From positions 212,848 through 276,847 of the forward strand of contig NZ_SZUA01000001.1 of NCBI RefSeq assembly GCF_005239095.1: 64,000 nt of DNA, in the 5' to 3' direction. The notes beneath the pieces were generated by a model that was not told the DNA's origin, ran no database searches, and saw only the letters and a program-made list of their open reading frames with translations. Position numbers and translations under genes: made by a program. Positions 26,155 through 33,617 of this stretch are shown one piece after another; positions within the stretch are counted from its first letter, which is position 1, and every line of letters begins with the position of its first letter. This stretch comes from Luteimonas gilva (GTDB lineage: Bacteria; Pseudomonadota; Gammaproteobacteria; Xanthomonadales; Xanthomonadaceae).

Positions 26155-27783
26155 ATGCCTCCGTTCCAGACGCACACCGTGGACAACCAGCCGCCGGAGT
26201 TCGCGCCGCGGGATTTGTGGGCCACCGATCCCGCCTTGCGCGAAGCCGCGGTGCGCGAAGGCGCGGCGGCCTTCGAGAACAGGCTCGCGGCCTACGGCGC
26301 GCTGGCCGGCGACGAACTCTATCGGCTGAGTTTCGACGCGCATCGCGACAAACCTCGGCTGCGCACTCACGACCGTTTCGGCCATCGCATCGATACGGTC
26401 GAGTTCCATCCGAACTACCACCGGCTGATGCAGGCGGCGATCGAGCACGGCGTCGCCGGCTTGTCCTGGGCCGAACCGCAGCCCGGCGCGCATGTCGCGC
26501 GAGCGGCGTTGTCGTATCTGCATCATCAAATCGAACCAGGCACCAGTTGCCCGTTGACGATGACCCACGCCGCGGTGCCGGCCTTGCGGCGCGCGCCCGT
26601 CTTGCGCGAATGGATCGACAAGGTCGCCGCTTCGCGCTACGACCCGCGCGACGTGCCGATGGCGCAGAAGTCCGGCGTCACCCTCGGCATGGGCATGACC
26701 GAAAAACAGGGCGGCAGCGACGTGCGCGCCAACACGACCGTCGCGACGCCGCTGTCCGCGGACGGCGAGTACGGGCTGGTCGGGCACAAGTGGTTCTTTT
26801 CAGCGCCCATGTCGGACGCGTTCCTCGTATTGGCGCAAGCGCCGGGCGGATTGAGCTGTTTCCTGTTGCCGCGCCGCCTGCCGGACGGCGCCAAGAACGC
26901 GTTCGCCCTGATGCGGCTGAAGGACAAGCTGGGCGATTGGTCCAACGCGTCGAGCGAAGTCGAATTCCAGGAGGCGGTCGCCTACCGGGTGGGCGACGAA
27001 GGCCGCGGCATCGCCACGATCCTGGAGATGGTGATGCTGACGCGCTTGGATTGCATGCTCGGCTCGGCCGCGGAGATGCGCATGGCCTTGGCGCAGGCGA
27101 TGCACCACGTCCGTCATCGCAAGGCTTTCGGCAAGCCGCTCGTCGATCAGCCGCTGATGCGCAACGTGCTCGCCGACCTGGCGATCGAATCCGAAGCGGC
27201 GCTGGCCTTGTCGATGCGCGTGGCCCGCGCGGTCGATGCGGCGCCCGGCGACGCGGGCGAAGCCGCGTTCGCCCGCATCGCCACCGCGGTCGGGAAATAT
27301 TGGATCTGCAAACGCACGCCGGCCTCCGTCAACGAAGCGCAGGAATGCTTGGGCGGCGCGGGCTATGTCGAAGAATCGATCCTGCCGCGGCTGTACCGGC
27401 AGGCGCCGTTGAATTCCATTTGGGAAGGCAGCGGCAACATCCAATGCCTGGATGTGCTGCGCGCGTTGGCGCGGGAACCGGAAACCGGCGATGCGGTGTT
27501 GGCCGAATTGGCGGCCGTGAGCGGCCGGCATCCCGCGCTGGACGCCGCGACCCAGGCCTTGCGCGCATCGCTCGCGAGCGGAGACGTCGCCGAAGCCGGC
27601 GCGCGGCTGTTGGTCGAAGAGTTGGCTTTGGCGTTGCAAGCCGCGACGCTGTTGCGGGCGGACAGTCCGATGGCGGATTTGTTCTGCACGAGCAGGCTCG
27701 ACGGCGAGCGCGGCTTGGCCTTCGGCACGCTGCGGCCGCAGGCGGACGCGTTCGAAGCCGTGCTGGTCCGCATAGGCTCCTGA
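26155..27783 (+). CDS. AidB-like acyl-CoA dehydrogenase
   Basis: A 542-residue flavoprotein. The order of motifs follows AidB: the N-terminal HTVDNQPPEFAPRDLWATD, MTHAAVPAL, GMTEKQGGSDVRANTT at the FAD site, WFFSAPMSDAFLVLAQ, RKAFGKPLVDQPLMRN and GSGNIQCLDVLRA. In E. coli AidB belongs to the adaptive response to alkylation; its enzymatic role is unsettled. No ada gene is nearby. It is a stand-alone gene after the cold-shock terminator. Confidence 0.88.
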   Translation: MPPFQTHTVDNQPPEFAPRDLWATDPALREAAVREGAAAFENRLAAYGALAGDELYRLSFDAHRDKPRLRTHDRFGHRIDTVEFHPNYHRLMQAAIEHGVAGLSWAEPQPGAHVARAALSYLHHQIEPGTSCPLTMTHAAVPALRRAPVLREWIDKVAASRYDPRDVPMAQKSGVTLGMGMTEKQGGSDVRANTTVATPLSADGEYGLVGHKWFFSAPMSDAFLVLAQAPGGLSCFLLPRRLPDGAKNAFALMRLKDKLGDWSNASSEVEFQEAVAYRVGDEGRGIATILEMVMLTRLDCMLGSAAEMRMALAQAMHHVRHRKAFGKPLVDQPLMRNVLADLAIESEAALALSMRVARAVDAAPGDAGEAAFARIATAVGKYWICKRTPASVNEAQECLGGAGYVEESILPRLYRQAPLNSIWEGSGNIQCLDVLRALAREPETGDAVLAELAAVSGRHPALDAATQALRASLASGDVAEAGARLLVEELALALQAATLLRADSPMADLFCTSRLDGERGLAFGTLRPQADAFEAVLVRIGS

Positions 27784-27792
27784 CCTCGCTTC

Positions 27793-27870
27793 TGTAGAGT
27801 CGAGCTTGCTCGACTGCTTTTCGACGGCTATGGATTTTATCGAAGCCAGTCGAGCAAGCTCGACTCTACG
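27793..27870. repeat. Paired GTAGAGTCGAGC palindromes
   Basis: TGTAGAGTCGAGCTTGCTCGACTGCTTTTCG and the inverted CCAGTCGAGCAAGCTCGACTCTACG lie between two convergent genes. Same family as 36529-36604. Confidence 0.9.
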
Positions 27871-27886
27871 AAAAGCGGCGGACTCG

Positions 27887-28795
27887 CTATTCCTTCTTCA
27901 CCGCGTGCCCGCCGAACTGGTTGCGCATCGCGGACAGCAGCTTGTCGGCGAAAGAATCGTCGTCGCGCGAGCGTAGCCGCTCCAGCAGCGACAAGGTGAT
28001 CACCGGCGCCGGCACGTCGAGCGCGATCGCCTCGGCGACGGTCCAGCGGCCTTCGCCCGAATCGGACACCCAGGGTGCGATGCCCTCCATCGTCGGATTC
28101 TTGGCTAGCGCATCGGCGGTCAAATCCAGCAGCCACGAACGCACCACGCTGCCGGTGCGCCAGATCTCGGCGACTTGGTGCAGATCGAAGGCGAAATCCT
28201 GCTTGCGCTGCAGGATCGCGAAGCCTTCGGCATAGGCCTGCATCAGGCCGTATTCGATGCCGTTGTGGACCATCTTCGCGAAATGCCCGGCGCCGGAAGG
28301 GCCGACCCGGCCCCAGCCTTGGTCGGCGGAAGGCGCCAGCGTTTTCAGGATGGGATGCAGCGCTTCGATCGCCGCCTCGTCGCCGCCGAGCATCAGGCTA
28401 TAGCCTTCCTGCAGGCCCCACACGCCGCCGCTGGTCCCGCAATCGACGTAACGGATGCCGTCCGCGGCGAGCGATTCGGCGCGGCGCATCGAATCCTGGT
28501 AACGGGAATTGCCGCCGTCGATCACGATGTCTCCTCGCGCCAGCAAAGGCCGCAGCGCGGCGATCGTGTCGTCGACGATGGCGCCGGCCGGCACCATCAG
28601 CCAAACCGCGCGCGGCGAGGGCAGGGCGGCGATCAGGGCTTGCAAGGATTCGGCCGGCGCGATGCCGCGGGCCTTGGCCGCGTCGCGCGCCGCTTCCACC
28701 GCATCGAAGCCATGCACGCGATGGCCGCCGCGCAGCAGCCGTTCGGCCATGTTCGCGCCCATGCGGCCGAGGCCGATCATTCCGATGTCCATCAT
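27887..28795 (-). CDS. gnd: 6-phosphogluconate dehydrogenase, short form
   Basis: A 302-residue protein of the decarboxylating 6PGDH family in its short (about 300-residue) form, often NAD-linked. The N-terminal Rossmann motif is GLGRMGANMAERLL, followed by DGGNSRYQDSMRR, VDCGTSGGVWGLQEGYSLMLGG and HFAKMVHNGIEYGLMQAYAEG, with the catalytic lysine and asparagine. It oxidises 6-phosphogluconate to ribulose-5-phosphate. No zwf or edd genes are adjacent. Confidence 0.93.
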   Translation of the reverse strand: MMDIGMIGLGRMGANMAERLLRGGHRVHGFDAVEAARDAAKARGIAPAESLQALIAALPSPRAVWLMVPAGAIVDDTIAALRPLLARGDIVIDGGNSRYQDSMRRAESLAADGIRYVDCGTSGGVWGLQEGYSLMLGGDEAAIEALHPILKTLAPSADQGWGRVGPSGAGHFAKMVHNGIEYGLMQAYAEGFAILQRKQDFAFDLHQVAEIWRTGSVVRSWLLDLTADALAKNPTMEGIAPWVSDSGEGRWTVAEAIALDVPAPVITLSLLERLRSRDDDSFADKLLSAMRNQFGGHAVKKE

Positions 28796-28935
28796 CTGTC
28801 CTGTCCGCTGGATTAGGCGGATTCTCCCACGCCCAGCACAAAGCCGCGGTCACAGGGGTGGACGTTCAGTCCGGAACCTGCGATACCCTTCTGGTCGCTG
28901 CGCTTCGCTGGGCTGCAGCTGCAGCCATTACGCGT

Positions 28936-29373
28936 TCACTCCGCTCTCTGCGGATTCCAAACGATTTCCCAGAGATGCCCATCCGGGTCCTGGAAATAGC
29001 CTGAATAGCCGCCATAGAAAGTAGCTTGTGCGGCCTTGACGATCCTGGCGCCGGCTTTTTCGGCTTCAACCATTGCGGCGTCGACCTCGCTTTTCGAAGC
29101 GACGTTGTGGCCGATCGTCATGCGCGTAGGATCGCCGCCGGCCCCGACGGGGACGCCGGAATCGTGCGCGATGCTCTCGCGCGGCCACAGCGCGAGCTGC
29201 AGGCCAGACTGCAAAGGAATGAACACGACGGCGCCGTATTCGAATTCGGTGCCGACGATGCCTTCGGTCGCCAACCCCAAACCGTCCCGGTAGAAACGCA
29301 GCGATATTTCCAGGTCTTCGACGCCCAGGGTGAGGACTGTGATGCGCGGTTTCATGATCCGCTCCCCCGACAA
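28936..29373 (-). CDS. VOC-family (glyoxalase-like) protein
   Basis: A 145-residue protein with two beta-alpha-beta-beta-beta units of the vicinal oxygen chelate fold (ITVLTLGVEDLEISLRFYRDGLGL, and GYSGYFQDPDGHLWEIVWNP at the end). The function is open: glyoxalase, antibiotic-resistance or dioxygenase-like activities are all possible. Met7 at 29355 is the more usual start. It ends 4 bases from the stop of the ABC exporter gene region and runs in the same direction. Confidence 0.85.
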   Translation of the reverse strand: MSGERIMKPRITVLTLGVEDLEISLRFYRDGLGLATEGIVGTEFEYGAVVFIPLQSGLQLALWPRESIAHDSGVPVGAGGDPTRMTIGHNVASKSEVDAAMVEAEKAGARIVKAAQATFYGGYSGYFQDPDGHLWEIVWNPQRAE

Positions 29374-29376
29374 GTT

Positions 29377-31179
29377 TCAATCAAGGAACTGCAGCTTCGC
29401 CAACTCCGCGTACAGTCCGCCCTGCGCGATCAATTCCGCGTGAGAGCCTTCCGCGACGATCCGCCCGCGATCCATCACCACGATCCGATCCGCCTTCAAA
29501 ACCGTGGCCAGGCGATGCGCGATCACCAGCGTGGTGCGGCCGGCCATCAGCCGCTCCAAGGCGTGCTGCACGGCGCGTTCGCTTTGCGCATCCAGGGCCG
29601 AAGTCGCTTCGTCCAGCAGCAGGATCGGCGCATCCTTCAGCAAGGCGCGGGCGATGGCGACACGTTGTTGCTGGCCGCCGGACAGGCGCGCGCCGCGTTC
29701 ACCGAGTTCCTCGTCGTAGCCTTTGGGCAGTTCGGAGAGGAAGTCGTGTGCTTCGGCCGATCGCGCGGCGGCTTCGACGGCCGCGTCGTCGGCGTCCAGG
29801 CGGCCGTAGCGGATGTTGTCGCGGGCGCTGGCGGCGAAGATGGTCGGCGATTGCGGCACGAGCGCGATCCGTTCGCGCAGCGCGGCCGGATCGGCGTCGC
29901 AGATGTCGACGCCGTCCACCGACACCGTGCCCGATTGCGGATCGTGGAAGCGCAGCAGCAGTGAGAACACCGTGCTCTTGCCGGCGCCGGACGGCCCGAC
30001 CAAGGCGACCGTTTCGCCGGGCGCCACGCGCAACGCGAAATGCTCCAGCGCCGGCAGATCCGGCCGCATCGGGTAGCGGAAAGTGACGTCGTCGAAGGCG
30101 ATTTCGCCGCGCACCGTGGCCGGCAACGCCTGCGGCGAGGCGGGTGCGACGATATCCGGGCTTTCGCCCAACAAGTCGTTGATCCGGCCCATGCCGCCGG
30201 CCGCGCGCTGCAGATCGTTCCAGACTTCGGCCAATGCGCCGACCGAACCGCCGCCGATCAGCGCATACAGCACGAACTGGCCGAGCGTGCCGGCGGTCAT
30301 GCGTCCGGCGATCACGTCGTGCGCGCCGGACCACAGCACCAGGATGATCGCGCCGAAGAACAGAGTGATCGCGACCGCGGTGATCAAGGCCTGCCAGCGG
30401 ATGCGCTTGCGCGCGGTGCCGACCGCCACCGCGATCGCGTTGCCGAAACGGCCGCGTTCGTAGGGCTCGCGCGCATGCGCCTGCACGGTGCGCACCGCGC
30501 CCAAGGTTTCGGTGGCTAGCGCATTGGCGTCGGCGACGCGGTCTTGGCTGGTGCGCGATATTTTCTGGATGCGGCGCCCGCCGAGAACGACCGGCAGCAC
30601 CGTCAGCGGAATCCCGACCAGCGCATAGGCCGCCAAGCGCGGTTGGGTCACGAACATCATCGCCAACGCGCCGACCACGGTGACGCTGCTGCGCAAGGCC
30701 ACCGACATGGCCGAACCGACCACGCCGCGCAGCAATTCGGCGTCGGCGGTCAGCCGCGAAATCAGTTCGCCGCTGCGGTTGCGGTCGTGGAAGCTCGCGT
30801 CCAGGCCGATCAAGTGCGCGTACAGCCGCTGACGCAAGTCCGCCACCACGCGTTCGCCCAGCAGCGAGACGAAGAAGAAGCGCGCTGCGCTGGCCAGCGC
30901 CAGCACCACCGCCACGCCGAACAGGTAGAGGAATTCGCGGTCGATGTTGGTTCCGCTCTGGAAACCGAAATCGACCATGCGCTTGACCGCGACCGGGAAG
31001 CTGAGCGTCGCCGCCGAAGCCACCGCCAACGCCACCAGCCAGGCGGCGAACAAGCCGCGTTGGCGCATGACGAACGGCCACAGCGCGCGCAGCGTGCCGA
31101 GGCGGGGTTTGGGTTTGTTCGTTGGGGTTTTGGCGTCCGTTTCCGACATTGCTTTTCGCTTCGCCTTTTCAGTCGTCAT
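29377..31179 (-). CDS. ABC exporter half-transporter (MsbA/multidrug type)
   Basis: A 600-residue protein with an N-terminal six-helix membrane domain (about 35-320) and a C-terminal ATPase. Walker A is GPSGAGKST, signature LSGGQQQRVAIARALL, Walker B ILLLDEATSALD. It probably works as a homodimer exporting a lipid or hydrophobic compound. Substrate is unknown; the local genes give no clue. The basic N-terminal tail could start at the second methionine (residue 12). Confidence 0.88.
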   Translation of the reverse strand: MTTEKAKRKAMSETDAKTPTNKPKPRLGTLRALWPFVMRQRGLFAAWLVALAVASAATLSFPVAVKRMVDFGFQSGTNIDREFLYLFGVAVVLALASAARFFFVSLLGERVVADLRQRLYAHLIGLDASFHDRNRSGELISRLTADAELLRGVVGSAMSVALRSSVTVVGALAMMFVTQPRLAAYALVGIPLTVLPVVLGGRRIQKISRTSQDRVADANALATETLGAVRTVQAHAREPYERGRFGNAIAVAVGTARKRIRWQALITAVAITLFFGAIILVLWSGAHDVIAGRMTAGTLGQFVLYALIGGGSVGALAEVWNDLQRAAGGMGRINDLLGESPDIVAPASPQALPATVRGEIAFDDVTFRYPMRPDLPALEHFALRVAPGETVALVGPSGAGKSTVFSLLLRFHDPQSGTVSVDGVDICDADPAALRERIALVPQSPTIFAASARDNIRYGRLDADDAAVEAAARSAEAHDFLSELPKGYDEELGERGARLSGGQQQRVAIARALLKDAPILLLDEATSALDAQSERAVQHALERLMAGRTTLVIAHRLATVLKADRIVVMDRGRIVAEGSHAELIAQGGLYAELAKLQFLD

Positions 31180-31336
31180 TTCCGCGAAGGCGGGTCCGGT
31201 GACTTACGCTCCTGGCCGTCATTCCAGCGGAAGCTGGAACCCATTTTGCCCTTGCTCTTATTGGGGGTGCTTAAAAATCGCCATTACGCGAGCAAAGCGA
31301 AGTCACTGGATTTCCGCCTTCGCGGAAACGACGGCT
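31173..31336. repeat. Inverted-repeat element, GTCATTTCCGCGAAGGCGG type
   Basis: The left end GTCGTCATTTCCGCGAAGGCGGGTCCGGTGAC is mirrored by GTCACTGGATTTCCGCCTTCGCGGAAACGACGGC. An inner palindrome, CCGTCATTCCAGCGGAAGCTGGAACC, lies between them. Related to 16316-16440. Its right arm touches the stop codon of the YigZ gene. Confidence 0.8.
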
Positions 31337-31943
31337 AACGGGAACGTGCGCTCGATTCAATCGCCACAAACCGCACCCTATCCCGAGTGGCGTCCCGCAA
31401 CCGCGCTTTCAAGGCTTCGATCCGATCTGCGGGCATCGAAAGCCGGAAAAAGACGCCTTCGGCGTCGAACCGCTCTTCCTGCTTGTCCGCGCCGAACGCA
31501 GCGATGGCCGCATAAACCTCCGCGCTGTCGGCGAATCCGCAGGCCAAATCCAGAACGCCCATCGCGATCAACGGCCGCCGCGGCGCGCGGCGCAGGCATT
31601 CGGCCGCGACGCCGCCGTAAGCGCGGACCAAGCCTCCCGCCCCCAAATTCGTGCCGCCGTACCAGCGGGTAACCACCACCATCACCCGGTCGAAGCCTTG
31701 TCCGTCGATCGCGGCCAGGATCGGCCGTCCGGCCGTGCCGGCCGGCTCGCCGTCGTCACTGGAACGGTATTCCGCGTCGATTCGGTAGGCCCAGCAATTA
31801 TGGGTGGCGTCGGCGTCGGCGATTTCGGCCAGCCAAGCCAGCGCCGCTGCGGGCGATTCGACCGGCGCGGCTTGGGCCAGGAAACGGCTGCGTTTGACCT
31901 CGATGGCATGCGTGGCCGATGCGGCCAGCGTATCCAGGCTCAC
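31335..31943 (-). CDS. YigZ/IMPACT-family protein
   Basis: A 202-residue protein of the IMPACT family. The N-terminal domain has the signature DATHNCWAYRI, DDGEPAGTAGRPIL, VVTRWYGGTNLGAGGLVRAYGG. The C-terminal part is a ferredoxin-like small domain. The bacterial role is not settled; eukaryotic IMPACT affects Gcn2. I place the start at the GTG (31943), which overlaps the stop of the preceding gene as GTGA, so it seems coupled to the sigma/anti-sigma pair. Confidence 0.88.
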   Translation of the reverse strand: MSLDTLAASATHAIEVKRSRFLAQAAPVESPAAALAWLAEIADADATHNCWAYRIDAEYRSSDDGEPAGTAGRPILAAIDGQGFDRVMVVVTRWYGGTNLGAGGLVRAYGGVAAECLRRAPRRPLIAMGVLDLACGFADSAEVYAAIAAFGADKQEERFDAEGVFFRLSMPADRIEALKARLRDATRDRVRFVAIESSARSR

Positions 31944-32905
31944 GGCAGCAATGAGCCGTGCTTGGATTGCTCGAATTGCTTCAGGTCTTCCGGCAACGGT
32001 TGATCCGGATAGCGCCGTTGGAATTCGTCCAGGCTGTCGTGGGCCTGCTGCAGATTGCCTTCGGCGATCAGCTCGCGGATGCGCCGCAACCACGCTTCGC
32101 GGACCTGCGGCGAATTGGCGTAAGCGGGCGGTTCGTCGCCGTCGTCGCTGCCGGCGATGTCGATATCGGCGTCGGCCGCTTGTTTCTGCGCCTGGGCTTC
32201 GCGGCGAGAAACTTCCGGCGATTCGATCGTCTTCGCCCGTTGCGCCGAAACCGCCTCGGCGGCTTTCTGCATCCGCTCGCTTTCCTGGGCCGATGCCGCA
32301 GCGCCGGCCGTCATGTCGGCATTCGCGGCGGCAGTGGCCGCCGCGGCTTCGGCGGCTATCGGCGCCGGCGCGGGCGGGGGAGGCGGCGCGGCGGGAGCCG
32401 GCGGAGCCATGGCCGCATCGTTGGCGCGCAGGTCGTCGAGCACGATCGGCGTCGGCCGTGCTTGCTCCGGGATTTCCGGCTTGTCCTGTTCCTTCGACTC
32501 GCGCTTGGCTTCCTGCGGTGGAGGCGGCGGCTCGATGCGGACCGTCGCCGGCGCCGGCCCGTACATCGGCTCCGCGGGCGGCGCCGGCCCGCCGACCGTG
32601 CGAGCGGCGGCGACCTCGGCTTCGTCGCGCGCAGGCGCCAGTTCGGGCATGGGCCGTAGACGCCAGGCGATGCCCACCGCCAAAGCCAGCGATGCGGCCA
32701 CGCCCAGCGCGAGCGGCCAACGCCGCCGGCCGCGATCGCGCGCGGGCGGGCGCTTCGCGACCGCGTCGTGCGCGGCCGCGAGGATGCGCGCGTCGATCGC
32801 CGACGGCGGCCCGGCGCTGGGGCCGAGCCGCGACAGGCGCTGCGCCCACTCGCGCTCTTCCGGCGTCAGCGGTTCGCGATCGGGTTGTCCGGGACCGGTG
32901 TTCAT
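31940..32905 (-). CDS. Putative membrane anti-sigma factor
   Basis: A 321-residue protein starting within the stop codon of the ECF sigma gene (ATGA). It has a short N-terminal cytoplasmic part (about 1-55), one transmembrane helix (WPLALGVAASLALAVGIAWRL), then a long Pro/Ala/Glu-rich periplasmic part and a small C-terminal helical part (REAWLRRIRELIAEGNLQQAHDSLDEF). No zinc-finger HxxxCxxC motif is visible. The anti-sigma role is inferred from topology and position, not from a recognised domain. Confidence 0.65.
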   Translation of the reverse strand: MNTGPGQPDREPLTPEEREWAQRLSRLGPSAGPPSAIDARILAAAHDAVAKRPPARDRGRRRWPLALGVAASLALAVGIAWRLRPMPELAPARDEAEVAAARTVGGPAPPAEPMYGPAPATVRIEPPPPPQEAKRESKEQDKPEIPEQARPTPIVLDDLRANDAAMAPPAPAAPPPPPAPAPIAAEAAAATAAANADMTAGAAASAQESERMQKAAEAVSAQRAKTIESPEVSRREAQAQKQAADADIDIAGSDDGDEPPAYANSPQVREAWLRRIRELIAEGNLQQAHDSLDEFQRRYPDQPLPEDLKQFEQSKHGSLLP

Positions 32906-33456
32906 TCGTGCAATCTCGAGCGCAGCTTGTCCATCGCGTAGCGCAACCGCGACTTGACGGTTTCCCGGCCCACGCCGGTGATGCTGCCGATCTCCTCCAA
33001 AGTCAGTTCCTGCTCCAATCTCAACGTCAGCACTTCGCGCTGCTCGTCGGGCAGCTCGTCCAACGCCAACTGCAGGCGCCGGCGCTGTTCGAATTCGGAA
33101 AGCGTGCGCTCCGGCGTGTGAGGGTCGGGTACGCGCGCCGCGCGTTCGTCCGCATCGTCGGGCGCGGCGGGCCGGTGCTTCTGCGCGCGCCAGTGGTCGT
33201 TCATGCGGTTGTGCGCGATCCGGAACAGCCAGGTCGAAAACGCCGCATCCGGCTTCCATTGCTGGCGCGCGGCGATCACCCGTTGCCACACGTCCTGGAA
33301 CATCTCGTCCGCCAGCGCCGAATCGCGCGCCTGGCGCAGCAAAAAGCGATACAAACGGCCGCGATGGCGCGCGTACAGCCGTTCGAACGCGGCGACGTCG
33401 CCGCCCGCATAAGCGAGCATCAGCGCGTCGTCGCTGGGTTCCGTGGCTGCATCCAT
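32902..33456 (-). CDS. ECF-type RNA polymerase sigma factor
   Basis: A 184-residue sigma-70 family protein. Region 2 shows FERLYARHRGRLYRFLLRQ and DEMFQDVWQRVI followed by FSTWLFRIAHNRMNDHWR. Region 4 shows LPDEQREVLTLRLEQELTLEEIGSITGVGRETVKSRLRYAMDKLR. I use Met at 33456 (MDAATEPSDDAL) rather than an upstream methionine, since the extra 31 residues are unlike sigma factors. It lies divergent to the GGDEF-EAL gene with 161 bases between. Its regulon is unknown. Confidence 0.9.
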   Translation of the reverse strand: MDAATEPSDDALMLAYAGGDVAAFERLYARHRGRLYRFLLRQARDSALADEMFQDVWQRVIAARQQWKPDAAFSTWLFRIAHNRMNDHWRAQKHRPAAPDDADERAARVPDPHTPERTLSEFEQRRRLQLALDELPDEQREVLTLRLEQELTLEEIGSITGVGRETVKSRLRYAMDKLRSRLHE

Positions 33457-33617
33457 GACGCGCAGGGTAAGCGCAGAGGCCGTTGCCGGGAAGTCGGCGC
33501 ACGGCATGGCCCACCCCGCGACGGCGGGCGAAAGGCAGTACATGAACAAAAGAACGGTTGCGAAACAGGGATGGGGTTGGCCGTTCGTCCGGGGCGGCGC
33601 ACGTTATCCTTAGTGGC

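Noticed and set aside
29699-31081. Minus-strand frame of 460 codons overlapping the ABC exporter
   Set aside because: It lies in another frame of the same strand as the exporter, is Arg/Gly/Ala-rich, and lacks motifs; the exporter frame has all ABC signatures.
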